From: Mycobacteriales bacterium
Lineage (GTDB): Bacteria > Actinomycetota > Actinomycetes > Mycobacteriales > SCTD01
Direction: 5' to 3'
DNA length: 64,000 nt
Assembly: GCA_030697205.1 (NCBI GenBank)
Contig: JAUYQP010000001.1
Coordinates: forward strand, 1 to 64,000
This document shows positions 8,327-16,998 of the stretch, one piece after another (the first letter of the stretch is position 1; each line of letters begins with the position of its first letter). The position numbers and the translations under genes were made by a program. Below the pieces are notes generated by a model. That model was not told where the DNA came from. It did not search any database and saw only the letters and a program-made list of their open reading frames with translations.

Positions 8327-9844
8327 TCAGGCCTGCTCGCGCAGGCGGCCCTTCGAGACCTTGCCGGTCGCGGAGTGCGGCAGCTCGGTGACGAACTCCA
8401 CCGACGTCGGGCACTTGAAGCGGGCGAGCGACCGTGCGGCGTGGGCGATGACGTCGTCGGCGCTGAGCCGGGCACCCTCGCGGAGTACGACGAGGGCCTT
8501 CACCGACTCGCCGGTGTAGGGGTGGGCGATGCCGATGACGGCCGCCTCCTCGACGTCGTCGTGGGTGGCGAGCACCTCCTCGACCTCGCGCGGGTAGACG
8601 TTGAAGCCGCTCACCAGGATCAGCTCGCGGCGCCGGTCGACCAGCCGGAGGTCGCCGTCGTCGTCGATCACCGCGACGTCACCGGTCGCCCACCAGCCGT
8701 CGGTGTCGGGACCACCCTCGCCGTCGGGCCAGTAGCCGGAGAAGAGGTTGGCGCCGCGCACCACGACCTCACCCGGGTCGCCCTCCTCCACCAGCGCGCC
8801 GGACTCGTCGCGCAGCTCGAGCTCCACCCCCGGGATCGGCCGGCCGATCGAGTCGGGCTTGGCGACCTCCGACATCAGCGTCGTGGTGAGCACGGGTGCG
8901 GTCTCGGTCAGGCCGTAGCCCTCGAAGACGTGGTGGCCGGTGACGTCGAGGACACGGTGCAGCACCGTCGCCGGCAGCGGCGCCGAGCCCGACAGGGCCA
9001 GCCGCACCGTCGTGAACGCGTCGCCGACGTCGGGCAGCATCGACCACGCGACGTACATCGGGGGCGCGCCCACCACGTTGGTGACCTGGCACGACCGGAT
9101 CAGCTCGAGCGTCTCGACCGGGTCGAACCGCTCGGCCAGCACGCCGGTCGCGGCGTGGCGGGCCACCATGCCCAGCCCGCCGTTGAGGCCGTAGACGTGG
9201 AACAGCGGCAGCACCAGCAGCACCACGTCGTCGGACTCCACGACCGGCGGGTCGATCTGCGCGCACTGGTCGAGGTTGGCCAGCAGGGCCCGGTGGCTGA
9301 GCATCGCGCCCTTGGGCCGGCCGCTCGTCCCCGAGGTGTAGAGCACGACCGCGAGGTCCTCCCCGCCGGCCGTCGTCGTCGTCCCCGACTGGGTGCCGCG
9401 GTCGAGGAGGGCGTCGAGCGACAGCGCTCCCTCGGGTGCCGTGTCGACGTCGGCGACGACGAGCTGCGGCCCGGCCGACGCGGCCTGCGCCGTCGCGGCC
9501 CCGCTGCGGCTGGTGACGAGCACCTTCGCCCCGCTGTCACCGAGCACGTGCGCGAGCTCGTCGGCGGTGTAGCCGGTGTTGACCGGCACCGCCACGAGCC
9601 CCGCGCGCAGCGCCCCGAAGTAGACCGCCGGGAAGTCGGGGGTGTTGCCCAGCTGCAACGCGACCCGGTCGCCGGTGGCCAGCCCGAGCGACAGCAGCCC
9701 GGCCGCGGCCCGGTCAACCCGGGCGTCGAGCTCGGCCCAGGTCGTCGTCGTGTCGCGGAACACCAGCGCTGCCTTGTCTCCCGCGCGCTCGGCGGCCTGG
9801 CGCACCAGGTCGGCGAGGTTGCCGCCGGTCACACCGCTGGTCAC
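8327..9844 (-). CDS. Acyl-CoA synthetase / AMP-dependent ligase
   Basis: Adenylates a carboxylic acid and transfers it to CoA. About 505 residues of the ANL superfamily: the P-loop-like motif YTSGTSGRPKGAMLSH, the aromatic motif GYGLTET, the hinge region around GDVAVIDDDGDLRLVDR, and the catalytic lysine in SATGKVSKGRL near the C-terminus. The GTG at 9844 has GGAGGT immediately upstream; a second GTG at 9832 is possible. Its acyl substrate cannot be told, though a fatty-acid ligase is most likely. It is followed two bases later by the glutaredoxin-like gene. Confidence 0.9.
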   Translation of the reverse strand: MTSGVTGGNLADLVRQAAERAGDKAALVFRDTTTTWAELDARVDRAAAGLLSLGLATGDRVALQLGNTPDFPAVYFGALRAGLVAVPVNTGYTADELAHVLGDSGAKVLVTSRSGAATAQAASAGPQLVVADVDTAPEGALSLDALLDRGTQSGTTTTAGGEDLAVVLYTSGTSGRPKGAMLSHRALLANLDQCAQIDPPVVESDDVVLLVLPLFHVYGLNGGLGMVARHAATGVLAERFDPVETLELIRSCQVTNVVGAPPMYVAWSMLPDVGDAFTTVRLALSGSAPLPATVLHRVLDVTGHHVFEGYGLTETAPVLTTTLMSEVAKPDSIGRPIPGVELELRDESGALVEEGDPGEVVVRGANLFSGYWPDGEGGPDTDGWWATGDVAVIDDDGDLRLVDRRRELILVSGFNVYPREVEEVLATHDDVEEAAVIGIAHPYTGESVKALVVLREGARLSADDVIAHAARSLARFKCPTSVEFVTELPHSATGKVSKGRLREQA

Positions 9845-9977
9845 GGGACCTCCGGGTCGGGCTGAGGGGCAGGGCCGCTGCGGAGTCAAGCACGCACGGG
9901 CACCCCCGCGCCCGACAGTGACGCGCTCGCGTCGTTCGCACGCGCCCGTGCCGTCGCCCTTGCCCCGCGGTCTGCCC

Positions 9978-11873
9978 TTACGCGGCTGTCTCGTCCTCGT
10001 CGTGCTGGGGCTCGTGGCTGGTGACGGGTGGGAGGTCGAGGTGGGGGTCGTCGAGGTGTTCCCAGGTGTGGTCGCGCCAGGGGTCGTCGAGCAGCTGTTG
10101 GCGGTGGTCGGGGTCGGGGTCGTGGGGGTTGGGGAGGGTGTGGGGGTCGACGAGGTGGAGCTGGCGCTCGAGGTAGGCGTCGGCGTCGGGGGGTTCGGGG
10201 TCCCAGGGTTGGGGGTCCTCGAGCTGGTCGTCCCAGCCGTCGGTGACGGCCTGCAGGGGGCGGAGCTCGGTGGGGACGCTGGGGTAGGTGCTGTGGCGGG
10301 TGATGCTCCGGCCGGTGGGGCTGGTCCAGGTCACGACGGGCTGCCCATCGATCTCGGTGCGGGTCTTGGTCCAGCCGGTCTGCTTGAGGCGGTGGTGGTG
10401 GCGGCACAGGGGGCCGAGGTTGCACTGGCAGGTGGGGCCTTGGGGCCAGGCGAGGTCGTGGTCGAGGTCGCAGCGGGTCGCGGGCACGGTGCAGCCCGGG
10501 AACTCGCAGGTGAGGCTGCGGCGCTGGACGTAGCGGCGTAGGGCTGCGGGGGGCCGGTAGGGCCCGGGGTCGAACGCACCTCGCGACGTTCCCGCGGCGG
10601 CGGGTCCCGTTGCGGTGTCGTGCCCGGTGTGTGGGCAGGCTGCCGCCGGCTCTGCTGTCGGGGCTGGGGCTGGGCGGCTGGTGGGCGGTGCGCTCCCGGG
10701 CGTACCGGGGGTGCCGTGTGGTGTGGGTGGTGCGCCGGTCGGGTCCGGCTGGCCTGGTCGGTGCCTCATCTGCGGCGGTGGGGGTGGGTCGGTCATCGTG
10801 AGCAGGGTGTCGCGGATGTCTTGGGGGTCGCGGTTGAGCTGGATCGGCTTGCCGGGGTCGCCGAGGGGCGCTCCGGTGACCGGGTGGACGCTTTGCCTGC
10901 TGACTAGTGGTGACTGGTGGAGTTGTTGGCGGATCCAGTCGGCGTCGACGGGGCCGGTGAGCTGGCTGGTGCCGGGTCCGTGGCCGAGCAGGAAGCCGGC
11001 GGTGTCGGCTTGGTCGAGCAGCGTCGCCAGGGGCGCGAGCACGATGATCGAGACCTTGCCGGGCTGGCACGCGGGCGTGAGTGGCAGCGCCGGGTCGGCC
11101 GTCGCGCCGGCTCCGTCCGCGCCGCCGGACCCTGCCCCGCCCCTGCCGCCGCCTCCCGCGTTGCCGGTACTGCCGGGGTTGTGGGTGGGGCAGGGGGTGG
11201 CGCGGCCCAGGACGAGGTCGAGCAGGGTGTCGAAGCGGTGGGCGTCGTGGCTGATGTCGGGGTCGCGGAACCGGTCGTCGCCTGCGCGTTGGGCGATGGC
11301 GGCCATGAGGCGGGTGATGTCGTGGGCGGGTCCGTGGATCCACAGGCCGGCTTGGCCGTCGGCGAGGGGGACGTGGCTGATCCCGCGGCCTGTCGCGGCG
11401 GTCTCGCGGCGCTTGTGCTCGGCGGTGAGGTCGAGCGCGGCGCGGGTCTGGCGGGCGACGAGGGTGACGGGTCGGGTCCCGACCTGCGGGCCGTGGGCCA
11501 GGACGGCGTCGACGACCGTGTCGGTGTGTGCGGGGGACAGCCCGTCGGTCTCGGTGAGCAGCGCGGTGACTTGCTCGGGGGTGAGGGTGTCGTAGATCGC
11601 GAACGAGACGGCGAGGGCCGCGACGCGGGTCGCTTCGCGCAGGAGGCGTTCGGCGCGGCGTTCGCTGATGCGCAGGCAGAACGCGAGGCTGATGTCGGTG
11701 AAGGCCGCGGCGGGGCCGGAGGCGGCGTGCAGCTGCAGGGTGAGCTGGAGGAGCCGGGCGTGTTCGGCGGAGTTGGTCTGCGCCCACGCTTCGAGCTCGG
11801 CTTCCAGCGCCTCAGCCCGACCGGGGTCGGGGCAGCCCGGAGCCACCGGCGTGGTCGCTCCGGTGGCTGGCAT
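9978..11873 (-). CDS. DUF222 / HNH endonuclease family protein (13E12 repeat type)
   Basis: Predicted 631 residues. The N-terminal half (about 20-250) is the DUF222 region of the actinobacterial 13E12 repeat family (RISERRAERLLREAT). Low-complexity Gly- and Pro-rich linkers follow. An HNH nuclease domain at about 452-495 shows CEFPGC, RCDLDHDLAWPQG and LCRHHHRLK, with a CxxxxC plus HHH metal arrangement. The C-terminus is Asp/His/Pro-rich. These proteins are numerous and dispersed in actinobacterial genomes and are thought to be mobile; the true substrate is unknown. ATG at 11873 has AAGGGA upstream, and an unusually AT-rich promoter lies before it. Confidence 0.85.
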   Translation of the reverse strand: MPATGATTPVAPGCPDPGRAEALEAELEAWAQTNSAEHARLLQLTLQLHAASGPAAAFTDISLAFCLRISERRAERLLREATRVAALAVSFAIYDTLTPEQVTALLTETDGLSPAHTDTVVDAVLAHGPQVGTRPVTLVARQTRAALDLTAEHKRRETAATGRGISHVPLADGQAGLWIHGPAHDITRLMAAIAQRAGDDRFRDPDISHDAHRFDTLLDLVLGRATPCPTHNPGSTGNAGGGGRGGAGSGGADGAGATADPALPLTPACQPGKVSIIVLAPLATLLDQADTAGFLLGHGPGTSQLTGPVDADWIRQQLHQSPLVSRQSVHPVTGAPLGDPGKPIQLNRDPQDIRDTLLTMTDPPPPPQMRHRPGQPDPTGAPPTPHGTPGTPGSAPPTSRPAPAPTAEPAAACPHTGHDTATGPAAAGTSRGAFDPGPYRPPAALRRYVQRRSLTCEFPGCTVPATRCDLDHDLAWPQGPTCQCNLGPLCRHHHRLKQTGWTKTRTEIDGQPVVTWTSPTGRSITRHSTYPSVPTELRPLQAVTDGWDDQLEDPQPWDPEPPDADAYLERQLHLVDPHTLPNPHDPDPDHRQQLLDDPWRDHTWEHLDDPHLDLPPVTSHEPQHDEDETAA

Positions 11874-11897
11874 GGATTCCCTTTCCCGTCTGACGTC

Positions 11898-11926
11898 AGT
11901 AAAGCATCGGCAACCTGATGTTGCAA
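11898..11926 (-). promoter_or_regulatory. Predicted promoter of the DUF222/HNH gene
   Basis: On the minus strand TTGCAA (11926-11921), a 17-base spacer, then TTTACT (11903-11898), about 25 bases before the start codon. This is closer to the classic sigma-70 form than most promoters in the window and lies in a locally AT-richer patch. Confidence 0.5.
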
Positions 11927-12078
11927 CACTGGGTGCACGATGTGTCCCGCGGACCTGGCACGGGCAAGGCGGCGTGCCCAGCGGGCCAGGTCAGTGGGCA
12001 CGTCATCGTCACCTGGAACCGGCCCTGACAGAGACGCAGACCGCAAAGGTGTGGACAGCCGACCGACCTGTGGACGGG

Positions 12079-12882
12079 CTACAGCGCGAACATCTCCGAG
12101 GCCGTGACGAAGCGGTAGCCCCGGGCCTTCGCCTCGCGCAGCACCTGGGGCATCGCCGCGACCCCCACGTGGTGCGGGCCAGGACCGCCGTCGTGACCGA
12201 GCAGGACCATCCCCGGGTGCAGCACGTCGAGGACCTCACGGGCGACGTCGTCGGAGTCCGCTGGGCCCTCACCGCTCTTCTCGTGCAAACGCACGTCCCA
12301 CATCAGCACGTCGAGGTCGCGCTCGGCCGCAGCCTCGAGGACCGCCCCCGACAGCCGGCCGAAGGGCGGCCGCAGCATTCGGGGCCGTGAGCCGGTGGCC
12401 CGGCGGATGACGTCGTCAGTCCGGTCCAGCTCGTCGGCGACCGCCGAGGCACCGAGAAGGCACAGGTCGGGGTGGTCCCAGGTGTGGTTGACCAGCTCGT
12501 GGCGACCGCTGACCCGTCGCCGCAGGAGCGACTCCTGCCGGGCCGCCCGGCTCCCCACCACGCAGAAGGTCGCCGGCACCTTCGCGTCGTCGAGCAGGTC
12601 GAGCAGGGGGGCGGTCAGCTCCTCGACCGGCCCGTCGTCGAAGGTGAGCGCGAGGACCTTCTCCGTGGTCGTCGCGCGCCACATCACGCGCAGGCTGTCG
12701 GCCCGGCGCGGCTCGACCGAGCTGGCCGCATCGGCGCGCAGCCGCATGTCCGCGCGGTCACGCCACCCCACGATGCTTCCGCCGGCGACGACGCCGGCGC
12801 CCGTCAGCCCGGCCGCGCCGAGGCCCCGCAGCAGCCCGCGCCGATCGATGCCCCCCACGTGATCGAGAGTACGACGCACCAC
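12079..12882 (-). CDS. Polysaccharide deacetylase (NodB-like), probable Tat substrate
   Basis: A NodB-family deacetylase that removes acetyl groups from cell-wall or extracellular polysaccharide. Key motifs are LTFDDGP (catalytic and metal Asp pair), HTWDH (metal histidines), RPPFGR, and LLGHDGGPGPHH near the C-terminus. The N-terminus has a twin-arginine-like signal, DRRGLLRGLGAAGLTGAG, implying export of the folded, metal-loaded enzyme. The start is uncertain: GTG at 12882 is used here (267 residues); GTG at 12858 and ATG at 12972 are alternatives. The last would leave only five bases to the divergent DM13 gene. Confidence 0.82.
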   Translation of the reverse strand: MVRRTLDHVGGIDRRGLLRGLGAAGLTGAGVVAGGSIVGWRDRADMRLRADAASSVEPRRADSLRVMWRATTTEKVLALTFDDGPVEELTAPLLDLLDDAKVPATFCVVGSRAARQESLLRRRVSGRHELVNHTWDHPDLCLLGASAVADELDRTDDVIRRATGSRPRMLRPPFGRLSGAVLEAAAERDLDVLMWDVRLHEKSGEGPADSDDVAREVLDVLHPGMVLLGHDGGPGPHHVGVAAMPQVLREAKARGYRFVTASEMFAL

Positions 12883-12977
12883 CTGCCTGTGGGTCGCTTC
12901 CAGCAGGTCTGGGATCCGTCGGGAAGACGTCGCCTGGGCCACCTCATCCGTTGGCCGCGCCTGCGCGAACATCAGGT

Positions 12978-13652
12978 ATGACGCTTGCCCGAGCCCTTCC
13001 GGTGATCCTGCCCGCTGCCGGTGTGCTGGCCGTCTGGGCGGTCCGCCCCGGAGTCGTCGAGAACGCCGCGCGCAGTCCGCTGGCCTGGGTCGTCGTCGTG
13101 GGTGGGATCGCCGCCGCAGTCGGCGCGCGCGCCGCCGCAACCCGACTCGGTGCCTCGTCACTGCTCGCCCGGGGACTCAGCGCCGCACTGGTCGTCGGGC
13201 TCGTCGCGGTCGTCCTCGCCCCGTCCTTCCGTCAGCGCACCCTCGTGGAGGACGTCCCCGCCGACCTGCTCGCCGGCGCGGCCGGACCGCCCGCCACCGC
13301 GCCCGACCCGAGCACTCCGGTGAAGATCCCGGCAATCCTCGACAGGACCGGTCAACTCGAGGGCATCGGCCACACCGCACATGGCAGGGTGCACCTGCGC
13401 ACGAGCGGCGGTGCGTCGTACCTCGTCTTCGACGACGTCGACATCGAGGGCAGCGTCGGTCCCTCGGTGCACCTCCTGCCGGAGGGTCGGCGCGAGCCGG
13501 GTGGCGGCGGTGTGAGGTTGGGGGCGCTCAAGGCGGAGCGGGGCACCTTCACCTACCGCCTGCCCTCGACGGTCGACCTCACGCGACGCTGGTCGGTGCT
13601 CGTCTGGTGCGACCCCTACGACACTCCGATCGCCGCGGCCGACCCGAGGTGA
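12978..13652 (+). CDS. DM13-domain membrane protein
   Basis: Predicted 224 residues. Two or three hydrophobic segments (about 5-25, 32-50 and 60-78) anchor it in the membrane. Residues about 110-222 match a DM13 domain: GQLEGIGHTAHGRVHL, YLVFDDVDIEGSVGPSVHLLP, LGALKAERGTFTYRLP, and the conserved cysteine in WSVLVWCDPY. DM13 is proposed to be redox-active and extracellular, but its role in bacteria is not settled. The gene is divergent from the exported deacetylase, so both may act at the cell surface. ATG at 12978 is chosen; a TTG at 12951 is possible. Confidence 0.75.
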   Translation: MTLARALPVILPAAGVLAVWAVRPGVVENAARSPLAWVVVVGGIAAAVGARAAATRLGASSLLARGLSAALVVGLVAVVLAPSFRQRTLVEDVPADLLAGAAGPPATAPDPSTPVKIPAILDRTGQLEGIGHTAHGRVHLRTSGGASYLVFDDVDIEGSVGPSVHLLPEGRREPGGGGVRLGALKAERGTFTYRLPSTVDLTRRWSVLVWCDPYDTPIAAADPR

Positions 13653-13663
13653 GGGGGGTGCGG

Positions 13664-14530
13664 CTACGTCGCTGACAAGGCCGCCAGATCCGGCAGCAGG
13701 CGCTCGCAGACCTCGGCCACCCAGCGGGCCGGGTCGGGCCCGCCCGGGCTGACGAAGACCTGGGCGACGCCGAGGGCGGCGTACTCCTGCATGGTGGCGA
13801 GGAAGGCAGTCGGGTCGGCGAGCGGGTCGGTGTCGACGACGATGGTGCGCTCCACCTCGGCAGGGTCGCGGCCGACGTCGGCGCAGTGCCGGTCGAGGAC
13901 CTCGAGCTTGTGGGCGACCTCGGCGATGTCGGTGGCGAACAGGTTGCACGCGTCGGCGTACTGCGCGACGAGCCGCAGCGTCTTGCGCTCACCCGAGCCG
14001 CCGACGAGCACGCGCGGCCGGTGCAGGGGAGCGGGCACGCAGACGGTCTCGGCCAGGTCGTAGTGCGTGCCGGCGTAGGGGCCGTCGTCCGGTCCCCACA
14101 TCTGCGCGCAGACCTGCAGCGCCTCCTCGAGCCGCTCGAAGCGCTCGGCCAGTGGCGGGAAGGGGACGCCGAGGCCGAGGTGCTCGCGGTCGTACCAGGC
14201 CGCGCCGATGCCGAGCAGCGCGCGACCACCGGACAGCACGTCGAGGGTCGCGATGGTCTTGGCGAGCAGCCCGGGGTGGCGGTAGGTGACGCCGGTGACG
14301 AGCAGGCCGAGCTGGACCCGCGAGGTCTGCCCGGCGAGGAAGCCCAGCGCGGTGTAGCCGTCGAGCATCGGCTCGGCCGGGCCGCCGTAGGGCTCCATCT
14401 GGAACCAGTGGTCCATCAGGGTCAGTGTCGTGACGCCGCCCTCGTCGGCGGCCCGCGCCGTCGCGGCCAGGACCGGCGCGATGGTGGCGGGGTCGCGGGG
14501 GAAGCGCGAGACGTGGACGGCGAGCTGCAC
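13664..14530 (-). CDS. LLM-class flavin/F420-dependent oxidoreductase
   Basis: Predicted 288 residues of the luciferase-like TIM-barrel family. Visible features are the N-terminal strand LAVHVSRFP, LTLMDHWFQMEPYG, the SGGRALLGIGAAWYDREH segment typical of F420-dependent members, and the PRVLVGGSGERKTL motif. Most actinobacterial members use reduced F420, but the cofactor cannot be proved here. GTG at 14530 has GGAGGT about five bases upstream. It lies on the same strand as the ArsR gene upstream, 36 bp away, so co-transcription is possible. Substrate unknown. Confidence 0.85.
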   Translation of the reverse strand: MQLAVHVSRFPRDPATIAPVLAATARAADEGGVTTLTLMDHWFQMEPYGGPAEPMLDGYTALGFLAGQTSRVQLGLLVTGVTYRHPGLLAKTIATLDVLSGGRALLGIGAAWYDREHLGLGVPFPPLAERFERLEEALQVCAQMWGPDDGPYAGTHYDLAETVCVPAPLHRPRVLVGGSGERKTLRLVAQYADACNLFATDIAEVAHKLEVLDRHCADVGRDPAEVERTIVVDTDPLADPTAFLATMQEYAALGVAQVFVSPGGPDPARWVAEVCERLLPDLAALSAT

Positions 14531-14566
14531 GGTGACCTCCTGGGCGTGTCCCCGAAGTCGACCACG

Positions 14567-15514
14567 TCAGGCCGTCAGTGGCCCGGCGACGAGCGCATCT
14601 CCCAGGCCCGTCCGCTCCCAGCGGGAGTCGCGACCGGAGCGCCGGACGTCCACCAGCCCGGCCGCGCGCAGCACCCGCAGGTGCTCGCTGACGGTGCCCG
14701 CGCTGCGGCCGAGGCGGACCGCCAGGGCACCCGTGCCGGCAGGCTCGTCCAGCAGCGCCAGCAGGTCGGCGCGACCCCGCCCGACGACCTGCACCAGCGC
14801 GTCCGCGGGCGCGACCGGCGCGGTCCAGGCAGTGGCCACACCACGGGCTGGGTAGACCACCATCGGCTGGTAGGGCGGGTCGAGGACCACCAGCGGCCGG
14901 CCCATCCCGAAGACGCTCGGCATCAGCACGACGCCCTCGCCCTGCAGGTCGCGCCGGTCGTGCACGGGGGCGCGCACCCGCAGGATGCCGTCGACCCACT
15001 CGACTGCCGGGTGCAGGTCGTCGAGCAGCGCGGCGATCCCGCCCTGGACCAGGCGCCGGGACCGGTGGTCGACGTCGGTGGCGAGCACCCGGTGCAGGCG
15101 CGGCCAGTGCGGCCGGAGCAGGGCGTCCCAGGCCGCGCGCAGCTCGCGGACGGCGCGGTCGCGCAGGACCGCCGGGCGAGCGCTGAGCGCGGCGGCGTCA
15201 CCGCCCGCGGCCACGCAGCGCCGCACCTCCTCGCGCACGGTGGCCAAGGGCGTCTCGGCGACGAGGGCGACCTCCTCGTCGATGCTGCGCTCACCCGCCA
15301 CCGGCGGCGGGGTGAGGAAGTCCGGGGTGTAGCGGGCCTGCACCCCCAGGAGCAGCGGTGTGGGCGGCGGGTCGACGAGCCGCCGCCACGCCCGCAGGGG
15401 CGTCGGCAGGGGACCGCGACTGACCGCACGGACGGCCGCGGTCGTCTCCCACAGCGGTGACACGGCGAAGCGCAGGCGGAGCACGTCCTGCGGGCTGGTC
15501 CTGAGCTCGATCAC
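14567..15514 (-). CDS. ArsR-family regulator with long N-terminal domain (DUF5937-like)
   Basis: Predicted 315 residues. The last 90 residues form an ArsR-type winged helix (LGRSAGTVSEHLRVLRAAGL, with the wing VDVRRSGRDSRWE). The long N-terminal part is a helical domain like that of actinobacterial ArsR proteins annotated DUF5937. GTG at 15514 is supported by GGAGG five bases upstream. It is divergent from an MFS transporter only 23 bp away, with a palindrome in between, so it probably represses itself and the transporter. The inducer is unknown. Confidence 0.82.
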   Translation of the reverse strand: MIELRTSPQDVLRLRFAVSPLWETTAAVRAVSRGPLPTPLRAWRRLVDPPPTPLLLGVQARYTPDFLTPPPVAGERSIDEEVALVAETPLATVREEVRRCVAAGGDAAALSARPAVLRDRAVRELRAAWDALLRPHWPRLHRVLATDVDHRSRRLVQGGIAALLDDLHPAVEWVDGILRVRAPVHDRRDLQGEGVVLMPSVFGMGRPLVVLDPPYQPMVVYPARGVATAWTAPVAPADALVQVVGRGRADLLALLDEPAGTGALAVRLGRSAGTVSEHLRVLRAAGLVDVRRSGRDSRWERTGLGDALVAGPLTA

Positions 15515-15530
15515 TTCGGCCTCCGCCGAA
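15515..15530. promoter_or_regulatory. Palindrome between divergent ArsR and MFS genes (putative operator)
   Basis: TTCGGC-CTCC-GCCGAA: six-base perfect arms with a four-base centre. It abuts the ArsR start codon (15514) and ends eight bases before the MFS start (15538). In this position a bound repressor would block both genes. It also contains the ribosome site of the ArsR gene. Confidence 0.6.
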
Positions 15531-15537
15531 ACGATAG

Positions 15538-16767
15538 GTGACGCCGACGAGCACGCAGACCCTGTACGACGTGGCGACCTACCGCGAGGTGCTGCGCCAC
15601 CGGGAGATGCCGGCGGTGATGACGGCCCACGCCATCTCGCTGACCGGGTCCGTCGCCGCCGAGGTCGCGCTGTCGGTGCTGGTCTACAGCCGCACCTCGT
15701 CACCGTTTCTCGCCTCCCTGACCCTCGCCTGCGCGTTCGTGCCCCAGGCCTTCAGCGCCTTCGTCCTGTCGGGCGTCGTCGACCGCGTCCCGCCGAGGCG
15801 GCTGCTCGTCGGGATCGACCTGCTCTGCGCGCTGCTCGTCGCCTGCATGGCCGTGCGCGAGGCACCGATCTGGGTGCTCCTGCTGCTGGCCGCCTGCGTC
15901 GGGGTGGTGACCCCGCTCTTCAGCGGAGCCCGGGCCGCCACCCTGGCCGACGTGCTGGAGGGCGAGACCTGGGTGCGGGCCCGGTCGCTGATGCGGGTGA
16001 TCTCGCAGAGCTCGCTGCTCATGGGCTTCGCGGTCGGCGGCATCGCACTCACCGTCGTCACGCCGCGGACGCTGCTCGTCGTCGACGCCGTCTCCTTCGC
16101 GCTGTCCGCAGCCCTGCTCCGGCTCGGGACCTCCGAGCGGCCCGCCCGGGCCGCGGGTGGACCCCGACCCTCGCGGGCCGCGATCGCTGCCCTGCGCCAC
16201 CCCCGAATCCGCCCGGTGCTGCTGCTCACCTGGCTGCCCGCGGCGTGCGTCTGCTCCATCGACGCGCTCGCCACCCCCTACGCCGCGCCGTCCACCATCG
16301 GCATCGGCGCCCTGCTCGTCGCAGCGGCAGCCGGCTCGGTCCTGGCGGAGGTCCTCGGTCGTCGGGTCACCCGGGTGGCCCCCGTCGCCGCGCTGACCGG
16401 TGTCGGGCTGCTGCTGTTCGCCTTCCACCCGCCGGTCTGGCTGGCCGTCCCTGTCGTCGTCCTCGCGATGCAGGGCGGCGCTATCGGGCAGTGGCTCGAC
16501 GCGCGCCTGCTCGAGGAGCTGCCGCTCGACCTGCGCGGTCAGCTGCTCGCCCTGCAGCAGGGCCTGCTCATGGGGATCCAGGGCGCCGGCGTCGCGCTGT
16601 CCGGCGCGCTGGCGGAGGTCTTCCCGCCGTACGCCGTGCTCGCCGGGGCCGGTGTCGTGGCTTTGGTGACGGTCGCGGTGCTGCTCCCGCAGGTGCAGCA
16701 CCGCGCCCCCACGGCGCTGACGCCGGTGGGGGCGGGGGAGCGGGCGACGGGAATCGAACCCGCGTAG
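15538..16767 (+). CDS. MFS transporter
   Basis: Predicted 409 residues with about ten to twelve hydrophobic segments, including VLLLLAACVGVVTPLFSGAR, TLLVVDAVSFALSAALL and LAVPVVVLAMQGGAIG, typical of the MFS efflux families paired with ArsR-type regulators. GTG at 15538 is the only close start. The 3' end overlaps the opposite-strand tRNA-Gly gene by 29 bases; the last residues (GERATGIEPA) are the antisense of the tRNA. The substrate is unknown; drug or metabolite export is an inference from the neighbouring regulator. Confidence 0.85.
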   Translation: MTPTSTQTLYDVATYREVLRHREMPAVMTAHAISLTGSVAAEVALSVLVYSRTSSPFLASLTLACAFVPQAFSAFVLSGVVDRVPPRRLLVGIDLLCALLVACMAVREAPIWVLLLLAACVGVVTPLFSGARAATLADVLEGETWVRARSLMRVISQSSLLMGFAVGGIALTVVTPRTLLVVDAVSFALSAALLRLGTSERPARAAGGPRPSRAAIAALRHPRIRPVLLLTWLPAACVCSIDALATPYAAPSTIGIGALLVAAAAGSVLAEVLGRRVTRVAPVAALTGVGLLLFAFHPPVWLAVPVVVLAMQGGAIGQWLDARLLEELPLDLRGQLLALQQGLLMGIQGAGVALSGALAEVFPPYAVLAGAGVVALVTVAVLLPQVQHRAPTALTPVGAGERATGIEPA

Positions 16768-16809
16768 CCAGTTTGGAAGACTGGGGCTCTACCATTGAGC
16801 TACGCCCGC
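16739..16809 (-). tRNA. tRNA-Gly (anticodon TCC)
   Basis: A 71-base cloverleaf read from 16809: acceptor GCGGGCG/CGCCCGC, D-stem GCTC/GAGC, anticodon stem CCAGT/ACTGG with loop CTTCCAA, and T-stem GCGGG/CCCGT with loop TTCGATT. The 3' CCA is not encoded. The 3' half overlaps the end of the MFS reading frame. Confidence 0.97.
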
Positions 16810-16844
16810 GCGAGAGCGCGACCACTACTGTGGCCAGGCGCACG

Positions 16845-16917
16845 CGGGGCGTAGCGTAGTGGCTAGCGCGCCTGCTTTGGGAGCAGGAGACCGCGGGTTC
16901 GAGTCCCGCCGCCCCGA
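16845..16917 (+). tRNA. tRNA-Pro (anticodon TGG)
   Basis: A 73-base cloverleaf: acceptor CGGGGCG/CGCCCCG, D-stem GCGT/GCGC, anticodon stem CCTGC/GCAGG with loop TTTGGGA, T-stem GCGGG/CCCGC with loop TTCGAGT, discriminator A. CCA is not encoded. It is divergent from tRNA-Gly with 35 bp between them and lies 81 bp before tig. Confidence 0.97.
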
Positions 16918-16998
16918 CTCCCGTTCCGAACACCCGCCAGACCCATGCACGACCCACGCAGGCCGCCCCATCCCGTCGATCGTCTGAAGGACACCCCT

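Noticed and set aside
12978-13652. The minus-strand frame over the DM13 gene
   Set aside because: It is Arg/Pro-rich shadow sequence; the plus-strand frame has the DM13 signature.
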